Source: Myxococcaceae bacterium (GTDB lineage Bacteria > Myxococcota > Myxococcia > Myxococcales > Myxococcaceae). Taken from it: 64,000 nt of DNA. The position numbers were made by a program, and so were the translations under genes. The DNA lies in NCBI GenBank assembly GCA_016793095.1, contig JAEUJQ010000021.1:41607-105606 (forward strand), given 5' to 3'. Positions 49,096 through 57,317 of this stretch are shown here, piece by piece (position 1 is the first letter of the stretch; every line of letters starts with the position of its first letter). Under the pieces are notes generated by a model. That model was not told the DNA's origin, ran no database searches, and saw only the letters and a program-made list of their open reading frames with translations.

Positions 49096-50991
49096 ATGGC
49101 GCACCTCGTCCCCTACCCGCTCGGCCGCCTCGCCTCGCGCCTGCTGACCGAGCTCGACGGCAAGGGCCCGGTGCTCGATCTGCCGCGCGCGAAGCTCGTG
49201 ACCGGGCCGGGCGCGCGCGACTGGTCGACCACGCTGCACGGGCACCGGGTCGCCACGCCGCTGGGCCCCGCCGCCGGCCCCCACACCCAGCTCGCGCAGA
49301 ACATCGTGCTCGCCTTCCTCGGCGGCTGCCGGATCTTCGAGCTGAAGACCGTGCAGATCATGGACGAGCTCGCCATTCCCCGCCCCTGCATCGACGTCCG
49401 CACGGTGGGGTTCAACGTCGAGTGGAGCCAGGAGCTCAAGCTCGAGCAGTCGCTCGAAGAGTACGTGAAGGCCTCGATGCTGCTCGAGGTGCTCGCGGCG
49501 AGCGGGAAGCTGGGCCTCACGCCGGGCTTCGAGCGCTTCGCCTTCGACCTGAGCGTCGGCTACGACCTGAAGGGCATTCAGCACGAGCGGGTGCAGGCGT
49601 TCCTGCACGGCATGCTGAACGCGAAGCCCACCATCGATCGGCTGCGCGGAGAGCTGCCGAAGCCCTGGCGCGACCTCGACTTCCAGACGCGCATCTCGGA
49701 CACGTTGACGCTCTCGACCTTCCACGGCTGCCCGCCGGGCGAGATCGAGGGCATCACCCGCTACCTCATGGAAGCGGTGGGGCTGCACTGCGTCGTCAAG
49801 CTGAACCCGACGCTGAACGGCCCCAGCGAGGCGCGGCGCTTGTTCAACGAGGTGCTGGGCTACCGCTACCGCATCCCCGACAGCGCGTTCACGAACGATC
49901 CGACCTTCGAGCAGGCGGTGGAGCTGATCGGACGGCTCGAGCAGACGGCGAAGCAGACCGGCCGGGCCCTCGGCGTGAAGTTCTCGAACACGCTCGTGGT
50001 GGAGAACGAAGGCGACTTCCTGCCGAAGGCCGAGAGGTCGGCGTACCTGTCGGGCCAGCCGCTGCACGTGCTGGCGATGAGCCTGGTGGGGCAGTTCCGC
50101 GAGGTGTTCGGCGACCGCCTGCCCGTCTCGTTCTCGGCGGGCATCGACGCGAAGAACTTCGCTGACGCGGTGGCGCTGGGCCTGGGGCCGGTGACGGTGT
50201 GCACCGATCTGCTGCGGCCCGGCGGCTATGGTCGGCTCGCCTCGTACTTCCAGGAGCTGGGCGCCCGCATGGACGCGGTGGGCGCGAAGACGCTCGACGA
50301 CTTCGTGCTGCGCGCGTACGGACAGGGCGGCGCCGACGTCAGCGCGGCGAGGCTGGCGAACACGCGCCACTACGTCGGCACGCTGACGCAGAACCCACGC
50401 TACGCCGCGGCCTCCAACGCGAAGGCCCCTCGCAAGGTGGGCTCGAAGCTGGTGCTGTTCGACTGCCTCACCTGCGACAAGTGCGTGCCCGTCTGCCCGA
50501 ACCACGCGAACTTCACCTACACGCTGCCGCCGGTGACGTTGCCGGTGGTGACGCTGACCCGCGCGGCCGACGGCGGCTGGACGAAGCAGGCGAAGGCGCC
50601 CCTCGTCATCGCCGAGAAGCACCAGCTCGCGAACTACGCCGACTTCTGCAACGAGTGCGGCAACTGCGACGTCTTCTGCCCGGAGGACGGCGGCCCGTAC
50701 GTGCTCAAGCCGCGCTTCTTCGGCAGCGAGGCCACCTGGGCGCGGGAGCCGAGGGGCGACGGGTTCTTCCTCGACAAGCAGGGCCTCGCGCGCGGGCGCT
50801 TCAACGGCCGGGAGTTCGAGCTCGAGGGCCAGCGCTTCCGCGGTCAGGGGTTCGATCTCGACGTGTCGAACCTCGAGGCGCCGAGCGGGACGGCCGACGC
50901 GGGCGTGGAGGTCGATCTCACCTACCTGCACATCCTCCGCTGGCTGCGCGACTCCATCTTGTCGGCGCCGATCAACTACGTGAACGCCTGA
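49096..50991 (+). CDS. ygfK: YgfK-like iron-sulfur oxidoreductase (short form)
   Basis: 631 residues. The N-terminal two-thirds resemble a dihydroorotate dehydrogenase-like flavin domain (G-P-A-A-G-P-H-T-Q-L-A-Q-N near 60, F-E-L-K-T-V-Q near 80, T-F-H-G-C-P-P near 212). Two 4Fe-4S motifs close the protein: C-L-T-C-D-K-C-V-P-V-C-P (about 457-468) and C-N-E-C-G-N-C-D-V-F-C-P (about 518-529). YgfK in E. coli is about 1030 residues because it also has a GltD-like FAD/NADPH domain; that part is missing here, so electrons must come from another partner. It starts 10 bases after the PLP gene. Confidence 0.85.
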   Translation: MAHLVPYPLGRLASRLLTELDGKGPVLDLPRAKLVTGPGARDWSTTLHGHRVATPLGPAAGPHTQLAQNIVLAFLGGCRIFELKTVQIMDELAIPRPCIDVRTVGFNVEWSQELKLEQSLEEYVKASMLLEVLAASGKLGLTPGFERFAFDLSVGYDLKGIQHERVQAFLHGMLNAKPTIDRLRGELPKPWRDLDFQTRISDTLTLSTFHGCPPGEIEGITRYLMEAVGLHCVVKLNPTLNGPSEARRLFNEVLGYRYRIPDSAFTNDPTFEQAVELIGRLEQTAKQTGRALGVKFSNTLVVENEGDFLPKAERSAYLSGQPLHVLAMSLVGQFREVFGDRLPVSFSAGIDAKNFADAVALGLGPVTVCTDLLRPGGYGRLASYFQELGARMDAVGAKTLDDFVLRAYGQGGADVSAARLANTRHYVGTLTQNPRYAAASNAKAPRKVGSKLVLFDCLTCDKCVPVCPNHANFTYTLPPVTLPVVTLTRAADGGWTKQAKAPLVIAEKHQLANYADFCNECGNCDVFCPEDGGPYVLKPRFFGSEATWAREPRGDGFFLDKQGLARGRFNGREFELEGQRFRGQGFDLDVSNLEAPSGTADAGVEVDLTYLHILRWLRDSILSAPINYVNA

Positions 50992-50992
50992 C

Positions 50993-51937
50993 TCACTTCC
51001 GCGGCGAGTAGATGTCGTGGCGGAGGTCGCGCGGCAGGTTCCACCCCGACGGGTCGGGCCGCGACAGCTCGCCGAGGGCGACGTCGGTGATGACGAGCTC
51101 CGGGTCGGTGGACAGGTTCTTCAGCACGCCGTTCGGCCCCGCGAAGTGGCTCTCGCCGAAGTAGGGCTGGTTCCACGGCGCCTCGACGCCCTTGCGGTTC
51201 GAGCCGCCGATGAAGACGTTGTGGCGCGCGGCGTCGACCTGGAACTCGAGGTGCCACATGCGCTGGCTCTTCGCGCCGAAGGTGACGGCGGGGCTGAAGA
51301 CCAGCTCGGCGCCGGCGTTGGCGAGCGACCACATCACGCCCTCGAAGTGCCGGTCGTAGCAGATGGCGACGCCGAGCCGGCCGAGCGACGTCTGCCACAC
51401 GGGGAAGAACGGGTTCTTCGACACGTTCTTCGCGCCCAGCGCGTTCTGCCCGTCGGAGCGGTCGTAGTAGTGCCCCTCGAGGAACGAGCCCTGCTCGTTC
51501 TGCCCGTGGGGAATGTGCGTCTTCCGGTAGGTGCCCAGCACCTCGCCGGTCTCGTCGATGACGACGGCGGTGTTGAAGCGCTTGCCCGACGGATCGAGCT
51601 CGTAGATCGGCGCGATGATGATCATGCGCTGCGCCTTCGCCACCTCGCGCAGCGTCGTCACCGTCTTCCCGGAGCGCGCATCTTCGGCGAGCGCCGTCCA
51701 CATCGGGTCGTGGCGGAGCGCGAAGTACGGCCCGGGGAAGAGCTCTCCGAAGCAGATGACCTGCACGCCCTGCGCCTTCGCCTTCGCCACCAGCGCGACG
51801 TGGTGGTCGACGTTGGCGCGGCGCACGTCCTCGAGGCGGCCGGCGAGCGAGGGCAGGTCCTCCGCGCGCGTGGGCATGTCGCGGTAGGCGTTGATGGTCT
51901 CGGTGAGCGCGGCGCGCACCAGGCGTGACGAGGTCAT
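50993..51937 (-). CDS. Carbon-nitrogen hydrolase, ureidopropionase/nitrilase family
   Basis: 314 residues from the ATG at 51937 (overlaps the previous stop). The intact triad is visible: Glu 65 in F-G-E-L-F, Lys 139 in Y-R-K-T-H-I-P, and Cys 193 in [10 protein letters not shown]. The closest types are beta-ureidopropionase and N-carbamoylputrescine amidase, which remove a carbamoyl group. In a purine or pyrimidine breakdown cluster this step fits. It is the last of four overlapping genes, and its stop lies 1 base from the convergent ygfK gene. Confidence 0.88.
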   Translation of the reverse strand: MTSSRLVRAALTETINAYRDMPTRAEDLPSLAGRLEDVRRANVDHHVALVAKAKAQGVQVICFGELFPGPYFALRHDPMWTALAEDARSGKTVTTLREVAKAQRMIIIAPIYELDPSGKRFNTAVVIDETGEVLGTYRKTHIPHGQNEQGSFLEGHYYDRSDGQNALGAKNVSKNPFFPVWQTSLGRLGVAICYDRHFEGVMWSLANAGAELVFSPAVTFGAKSQRMWHLEFQVDAARHNVFIGGSNRKGVEAPWNQPYFGESHFAGPNGVLKNLSTDPELVITDVALGELSRPDPSGWNLPRDLRHDIYSPRK

Positions 51938-53190
51938 GGCCCCTCTTCTTCGGCGAGCGTGGTCAACACGTCGAGCAGCACGTTGACGCCGTCGGCGCAC
52001 TGCTTCGGCGTGGAGAGCTCACGCGGGTTGTGGCTGATGCCGTCGTACTCGCCGGGCACGAAGATCATGCCGGCCGGGCAGAGCCGGGCGAGCTCCTGGC
52101 AGTCGTGCCCAGCGCCCGAGACGATGCGCTGCATCGAGAGCCCGCGCGCGCTGGCGGCGCCGGCGACCAGGTCCTGCACCTTCGTCGAGAACGCGATGTC
52201 GGGCGTGCGCGCGGTCTGCCGGTGCACGATCGTCACCTTCTCGTCGGCGGCGATCTGCTCGTACTCCTCGACGAGCTCGGCCTCGGCGCGCCGCAGCACC
52301 CCGTCGTCAGGGTGGCGAATGTCCACGGTGGCCACCACGCGGTTCGGCACCACGTTGACGAGGCCGGGGAAGAAGCGCGTGACGCCCATGGTGGCGCGCA
52401 GGTCGGCGCCGAAGCGGCCGCAGTTCACGAGGTCGCGCAGGAGCAGCTGGACGCGCGAGGCAGCGACGCCGGGATCCGCGCGCAGGCTCATCGGCGTGGT
52501 GCCCGCGTGGGCGCTGCGGCCGGTGATGATCAGCTCGTGCCAGCAGATGGCCTGCACGCCCGTCACCACGCCGAGGTCGATGTTCGCGGCGCGCAGCATG
52601 GGGCCCTGCTCGATGTGGCACTCGACGTAGGCGTGGGGCGCCGCGAGCCGCTCGTCCGCCGCGCCGAGGAAGCCGATGGCCTCGAGCTCGGCCTTCACCA
52701 GCTTGCCGTCGGCGTCGCTCAACCCCCACGCGCGCTCGAGGGGAATGCGGCCCACCGCCACGGCGCTGCCCAGCATGTCGGTGCCGAAGCGCGCTCCCTC
52801 CTCCTCGCTGAAGAAGGCCACCACGAGCGGCCGGCGCGTCGTCACCTTCGCGTCGTTCAGCGTCTTCACCACCTCGAGCGCGCCGAGCACGCCGAGGCAG
52901 CCGTCGAACCGGCCGGCGGTCGCCACCGAGTCGATGTGCGAGCCCGCCATGACCGGCTTCGCGCCGTCGTCCCGGCCCCGGCGGCGGCCGTAGACGTTGC
53001 CGATGCGATCGATCGTCACCTCGAGGCCGGCCGCCTTCATCTCGGCGACGACGTGGCGGCGGCCCTCACCGTCCTCCTTCGAGAACGCGAGCCGGCGGAC
53101 CCCCTGCAGCCCGCTCAGCTCGTCGGTGTACGCGCCGAGGCGGCCGAGCGCGTCGAGGCTCGCCGTCAGCCTGGCGGAGTCGATGTTCAT
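51934..53190 (-). CDS. Zn-dependent M20-type amidohydrolase (allantoate/N-carbamoyl amino acid amidohydrolase)
   Basis: 418 residues from the ATG at 53190 (ATGA overlap with ssnA). M20-family metal sites: G-S-H-I-D-S-V near 82, [10 protein letters not shown] near 95, [10 protein letters not shown] near 125 and C-H-I-E-Q-G-P near 190. This pattern, with the A-H-A-G-T-T-P-M lid loop near 225, is that of allantoate amidohydrolase, N-carbamoyl-L-amino acid hydrolase (HyuC) and beta-ureidopropionase. It should hydrolyse a carbamoylated intermediate. Length is normal. Confidence 0.9.
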   Translation of the reverse strand: MNIDSARLTASLDALGRLGAYTDELSGLQGVRRLAFSKEDGEGRRHVVAEMKAAGLEVTIDRIGNVYGRRRGRDDGAKPVMAGSHIDSVATAGRFDGCLGVLGALEVVKTLNDAKVTTRRPLVVAFFSEEEGARFGTDMLGSAVAVGRIPLERAWGLSDADGKLVKAELEAIGFLGAADERLAAPHAYVECHIEQGPMLRAANIDLGVVTGVQAICWHELIITGRSAHAGTTPMSLRADPGVAASRVQLLLRDLVNCGRFGADLRATMGVTRFFPGLVNVVPNRVVATVDIRHPDDGVLRRAEAELVEEYEQIAADEKVTIVHRQTARTPDIAFSTKVQDLVAGAASARGLSMQRIVSGAGHDCQELARLCPAGMIFVPGEYDGISHNPRELSTPKQCADGVNVLLDVLTTLAEEEGP

Positions 53191-54404
53191 GGGAACGCCT
53201 CCATGCGACGCCACAGCTCGGGCGCCGCCTCTTTCGCCTTCGCGCGGATCTCTTCGAGATCGCCGGTGACGAGCCGCCCGTCGGCGACCACGCGCCGGCC
53301 GTTCACCAGCACCTGCCGGGGAGGCTCACCGGGGACCCCCGCGACCACATCGGCGACGAAGCCCGGCTTCACCTCGCCCAGCGACATCTTGAAGAGCGCG
53401 CTCGCGAGGCCCTGCCCCGCGCCGAGGCGCGCCTCGAGGGCCTTCTCGTCGTCGCCGTGAGCGCGCCCCAGCCGGCGGAGCGCCGCGGCCTCGTCGTCCA
53501 TCTTCGCGGGCCAGCCGTCGGTGCCGAGCGCGACGTGCGCGCTGGCCCTGAGCGAGTGCGGGTAGCCGACGCGGTTGCCCTCGTTCGAGCGCGGGTTCTG
53601 CACGAGCCAGACGCCGGCCCCGTCGGCGCGCTCGACCTCGGCGGCGTCGAGGTGCACGCCGTGGGCGACCACGGAGCCGGGCGGCAACGCCTCGAGGTGC
53701 AGCAGGCGCTCGAGCGGGCCCTCGTAGCCGCGGCGGCGCGCGTCTTCGACGTCGGCGACGTCTTCAGCGACGTGAACGTGCATGGGCGCGGTGAGGCTCC
53801 AGGCGAGCTCGCCGGCCGCGCGGATCGTCTCGTCCGACACGGTGAAGGACGCGTGGAGCGCCACCATGCCCCGGACGAGGCTGCGCCGGTTGGCGTCGAG
53901 GAAGCGGCGGCACTCGGCGAGCCCGCGCTGGGCCTCCTCGGCGCCGCCGTTGCGCTCGGTGGCGCCGTAGCCGACGGCCAGGCGGATCCCGAGCGCCTGG
54001 GCCTCGTCGGCGATGACGTCGAGCGAGCCCTCGATGAACCGGGGCGACTCGTGGTGATCGACGAGCGTGGTGGTGCCCGACAGGAGCGCGTCGGCGATGG
54101 CGTAGCGCACCGAGGCCCTCAGCGACTTCTCGTCGAGCGCCCGATCGAGCCGCCACCAGATGCGCTCGAGGATCTGCACGAAGTTCTCGGGCGGCCGCGC
54201 GGGGGCTGGCAGACCCAGCGGCGCGAGCCCCGAGTAGAGGTGGGTGTGGGCGTTGACAGCGCCGGGCCGCAGCTGCACGCGCTCGTCCCACGCGCAGTCC
54301 ACCCGCTGCTCAGGGCGCGTCACCGGGCCGGGCGTCACCAGCGCGAGGCGGCCGGCGTCGAGCTGGAACGAGGGGCCGAGGGCGCCACGATCGAGCACGA
54401 TCAT
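53187..54404 (-). CDS. ssnA: SsnA-like amidohydrolase
   Basis: 405 residues. The metal-binding motif N-A-H-T-H-L-Y-S-G lies at about 51-59, H-V-H-V-A-E-D near 212, A-H-G-V-H-L near 248 and G-T-D-G-W-P near 295, the usual metal ligand set of the amidohydrolase superfamily. N-A-H-T-H-L-Y-S is typical of SsnA, which accompanies YgfK and xanthine dehydrogenase genes in E. coli and many anaerobes and is predicted to deaminate or open a purine-like ring. It overlaps the genes on either side by ATGA. Confidence 0.88.
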   Translation of the reverse strand: MIVLDRGALGPSFQLDAGRLALVTPGPVTRPEQRVDCAWDERVQLRPGAVNAHTHLYSGLAPLGLPAPARPPENFVQILERIWWRLDRALDEKSLRASVRYAIADALLSGTTTLVDHHESPRFIEGSLDVIADEAQALGIRLAVGYGATERNGGAEEAQRGLAECRRFLDANRRSLVRGMVALHASFTVSDETIRAAGELAWSLTAPMHVHVAEDVADVEDARRRGYEGPLERLLHLEALPPGSVVAHGVHLDAAEVERADGAGVWLVQNPRSNEGNRVGYPHSLRASAHVALGTDGWPAKMDDEAAALRRLGRAHGDDEKALEARLGAGQGLASALFKMSLGEVKPGFVADVVAGVPGEPPRQVLVNGRRVVADGRLVTGDLEEIRAKAKEAAPELWRRMEAFP

Positions 54405-57034
54405 CGCCAGCGGCTCCGGTCGCCCTTGAGCTTGCCGACCGACAGCGCCTTCGCGGCGGGCGAGTCCTTCATCGGCAGGGTGGTGCGGCGCACGCCGTCG
54501 AAGGCCTCGAGCGCGCCCGCCACCGCCCCGGCCGTGGGCACGAGGCCGATCTCCCCGACGCCCTTGGCGCCGTACGGGCCCTCGGGCTCGTGCTCCTCGA
54601 TGAGCCGCACCTCGACGTCCGGCATGTCGCGCGCGCGCAGCACCCCGAGGTCGCGCAGCTTCGCGGTCACGGGCATGCCGTTCTCACAGGGCAGCTCCTC
54701 GGTGAGCGCGTAGCCGAGGCCCATGTGCACGCTGCCCTCGACCTGGCCCTCGCAGAGCTTCGGGTTCACCACGCGGCCGACGTCGTGCGCGGCCACCACC
54801 TTCTCGATGCGACCGGTCGCGTCGAGCACCACCACCTGGGTCGCCCAGCCGTAGGCGGTGTGCGTCTTGATCTTCGGCACCTTCGCGCCGAGCGCGGTGG
54901 TGTCGGTGATGACGACGTCGCCTTCGTAGACACGCCCGGCGAGCTGCTCGAGGCCGAAGCCGAGGTCGAGGTCTGCCTTGAGCTTCTTCGCAGCGGCCAC
55001 CACCGCGTTGCCGGCGAAGAGCGTCGCGCGCGAGCCCGTCGTCTGGCCGCACCCGAGCGCGAAGGTGCTGTCTACCTTCGGCTTGAAGAGCCGCGCCCTG
55101 AGCCCGGTGACCTCGGCGGCGAACTGCTGGCAGATGGTGAGCAGCCCCTGCCCCATCTCGGTGTAGCCGTTGTAGAGGGACACGGTGCCGTCCTGCTCGA
55201 CGACGAGGCGGCACTTGCCCCACTCAGCCACGCCGTTGCCGATGCCCGAGTTCTTCACGCCGCAGCCGAGGCCCACCGCCTTGCCGGCGCGCTTCGCGTC
55301 GTAGAAGACGTCCTTCACGGCCTCGAGCGTGCGGCGGATGCCGACGGACTTCTCGAGGATCTGCCCGGTCGAGAACAGATCTCCGACGGCGAGCAGGTTG
55401 CGATCCCGCATCTCGTACGCGTCGAGCCCGCACTGCTTCGCGAGCAGGTCCATGCAGCCCTCGATGGCGAACGAGGCCTGGTTGGCGCCGAACCCGCGCA
55501 TGGCGCCGCAGGGTGGGTTGTTGGTGTACGCGGCGACGGCTTCGACGTCGACGTGCGGCACCCTGTACGGCCCGCAGGAGTGGCCCGCCGCGCGCTCGAG
55601 CACCTTGCCGCCGACCGAGGCGTAGGCGCCGGAGTCTCCGAAGAGGCGCGCCTTCACCGCGGTCAGCCGGCCCCGGGCGTCGCAGCCCACCGCGTACTCG
55701 AGGCGAATCGGGTGCCGCTTCGGGTGCATGCGCACGGACTCGTCGCGCGTCAGCCGCACCCGCACCGGCTTCTTCGTGAGGAAGCAGAGCAGCGCCGCGT
55801 GCGCCTGAATCGACATGTCCTCCTTGCCGCCGAAGGCGCCGCCGTTGGGCACGAGCTCGACGGCGACCTGCTCAGGCTTCAGGGCGAGGAACGCCGACAC
55901 CTGCCGCTGATCGTCGAAGATGCCCTGCCCCTGCGTGAACAGCTTGAGGCCGGTGGGGGTGGGCTCGGCGAACGCACACTCGGGCTCGAGGAAGAGGTGC
56001 TCGATGCGCTGCGTCTGGAACGTCTGGCGCACCACGTGGGCGCTGGTCGCGAGCGCGGCGTCGACGTCGTCACCGCGCTTGATGACGGAGCGGCTCAGCA
56101 CGTTGTCGTGGGTCGGGTTCACCCGCGGCGCGCCGGCGGCCAGCGACTCGTCCACCGAGAGCACCGGGGTCAGCACCTCGTAGTCCACCTTGACGAGCGC
56201 GGCGGCTTGCCGGGCGATCGCCTCGTCATCGGCGGCGATGGCGGCGAGCACGTCGCCGACGCAGCGCACCTCTTCGCCCACGGCCACGAGACCCGGCCAG
56301 TCGGCGTAGAGCAGCCCGTACCAGCGCTGCCCCGGCACGTCGGCGGCGGTGGCCACGCAGCGCACGCCCGGGAGCGCCTTCGCGGCCGAGACGTCGAGGC
56401 CCTTCACCTTCGCGCGCGGGTGCGGCGAGAACACCACCGCGCCGTGGAGCATGCCGGGCCGGGTGAGGTCGGCCACGTAGGGTCGGTCTCCGAGCACGGT
56501 CTCGAGGCCCTGGTAGCGGGGCAGCGACGCGCCGACGCCGCCGGTCTCGAGCAGCTCGGGAATCGGCTCGCCCTGCTTCGCGCGCGCGTACTGCTCGACG
56601 GCGTCGATCACCTTCACGTAGCCGGTGCAGCGGCAGAGGTGGGCGTCGAGGGCGGTGGCGATCTCGTGGCGCGAGGGCTGGGGCGTCTTCTCGACGAGGT
56701 GCTTCGTCTTCAAGGCGATGCCGGGGATGCAGAAGCCGCACTGAATGCCGGCGGTCGAGACGAACGAGCGCGCGAGCAGGTCGCGGTCGGACGGCGCGAC
56801 GCCCTCGAGCGTGACGATGCGCTTGCCGTCGCACTTCTCGGCAGCGATGGCGCAGGTCGTCTTCGCCTGCCCGTCGATGAGCGCGAGGCAGCACCCGCAC
56901 TGGCCCTGAGGAGCGCAGCCGTCCTTCAGGGAGTGCAGGCCGCAGCGCTCGCGGAGCGTCTCGAGCAGCGTCTCGCCGGAGCGCACATCGAGCGTCCGCG
57001 GGACGCCGTTCACCGTGAGGTTGATGGTCGGCAT
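54401..57034 (-). CDS. Selenium-dependent-type xanthine dehydrogenase (2Fe-2S plus molybdenum subunits fused)
   Basis: 877 residues. Residues 1-150 are the 2Fe-2S part: G-C-A-P-Q-G-Q-C-G-C-C at 39-49, I-Q-C-G-F-C-I-P-G near 98, and C-R-C-T-G-Y near 134. From about 165 the molybdopterin-binding domain follows, with G-G-A-F-G-G-K-E-D-M near 400, R-G-F-G-A-N-Q near 510 and G-Q-T-T-G-S-R near 660. There is no FAD domain, as in the selenium-dependent XDH group (Se is a cofactor ligand, not an encoded amino acid). It should hydroxylate a purine. First gene of the minus-strand operon; a TAGCGT box lies 9 bases before it. Confidence 0.9.
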   Translation of the reverse strand: MPTINLTVNGVPRTLDVRSGETLLETLRERCGLHSLKDGCAPQGQCGCCLALIDGQAKTTCAIAAEKCDGKRIVTLEGVAPSDRDLLARSFVSTAGIQCGFCIPGIALKTKHLVEKTPQPSRHEIATALDAHLCRCTGYVKVIDAVEQYARAKQGEPIPELLETGGVGASLPRYQGLETVLGDRPYVADLTRPGMLHGAVVFSPHPRAKVKGLDVSAAKALPGVRCVATAADVPGQRWYGLLYADWPGLVAVGEEVRCVGDVLAAIAADDEAIARQAAALVKVDYEVLTPVLSVDESLAAGAPRVNPTHDNVLSRSVIKRGDDVDAALATSAHVVRQTFQTQRIEHLFLEPECAFAEPTPTGLKLFTQGQGIFDDQRQVSAFLALKPEQVAVELVPNGGAFGGKEDMSIQAHAALLCFLTKKPVRVRLTRDESVRMHPKRHPIRLEYAVGCDARGRLTAVKARLFGDSGAYASVGGKVLERAAGHSCGPYRVPHVDVEAVAAYTNNPPCGAMRGFGANQASFAIEGCMDLLAKQCGLDAYEMRDRNLLAVGDLFSTGQILEKSVGIRRTLEAVKDVFYDAKRAGKAVGLGCGVKNSGIGNGVAEWGKCRLVVEQDGTVSLYNGYTEMGQGLLTICQQFAAEVTGLRARLFKPKVDSTFALGCGQTTGSRATLFAGNAVVAAAKKLKADLDLGFGLEQLAGRVYEGDVVITDTTALGAKVPKIKTHTAYGWATQVVVLDATGRIEKVVAAHDVGRVVNPKLCEGQVEGSVHMGLGYALTEELPCENGMPVTAKLRDLGVLRARDMPDVEVRLIEEHEPEGPYGAKGVGEIGLVPTAGAVAGALEAFDGVRRTTLPMKDSPAAKALSVGKLKGDRSRWR

Positions 57035-57043
57035 GGCGCAGGG

Positions 57044-57049
57044 ACGCTA
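57044..57049 (-). promoter_or_regulatory. -10 element TAGCGT before the xanthine dehydrogenase operon
   Basis: TAGCGT on the minus strand, 9 bases before the ATG at 57034; identical in sequence and distance to the box at 38198-38203. Confidence 0.45.
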
Positions 57050-57109
57050 CTCCGATTCGCTGAGCGATTCCGTCACTGCGTCGCGGGCTGCTGCCGATCA
57101 AGCACGCCT

Positions 57110-57271
57110 TCATGCCGTCGAGCCCACCCGGCCGCGGGAACGGCGGGCGGGCGCATCACTCACCGCGGGGTCGGACGGCGCGACGGCGGCCTTCGCGTCC
57201 TTTCCCGCGTCCTTCTTCGGGGGATCCGCCGCGAACAGGACGCGCGCCGGGAAGCTGTCGTCGAGGCCCAT
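57110..57271 (-). CDS. Possible 53-residue small protein
   Basis: An ATG-initiated frame in the divergent region (M-G-L-D-D-S-F-P-A-R, then a Lys/Asp/Ala-rich middle with P-P-K-K-D-A-G-K-D). Its composition is protein-like and third positions are mostly G/C, but no ribosome binding site is present and the C-terminus is Arg/Gly-rich. It could be a real small protein or chance. Confidence 0.3.
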   Translation of the reverse strand: MGLDDSFPARVLFAADPPKKDAGKDAKAAVAPSDPAVSDAPARRSRGRVGSTA

Positions 57272-57317
57272 GGTCGTGGGAGGGCGATCGACGCCGAGCG
57301 CGAGTACGAGTCAGTAC

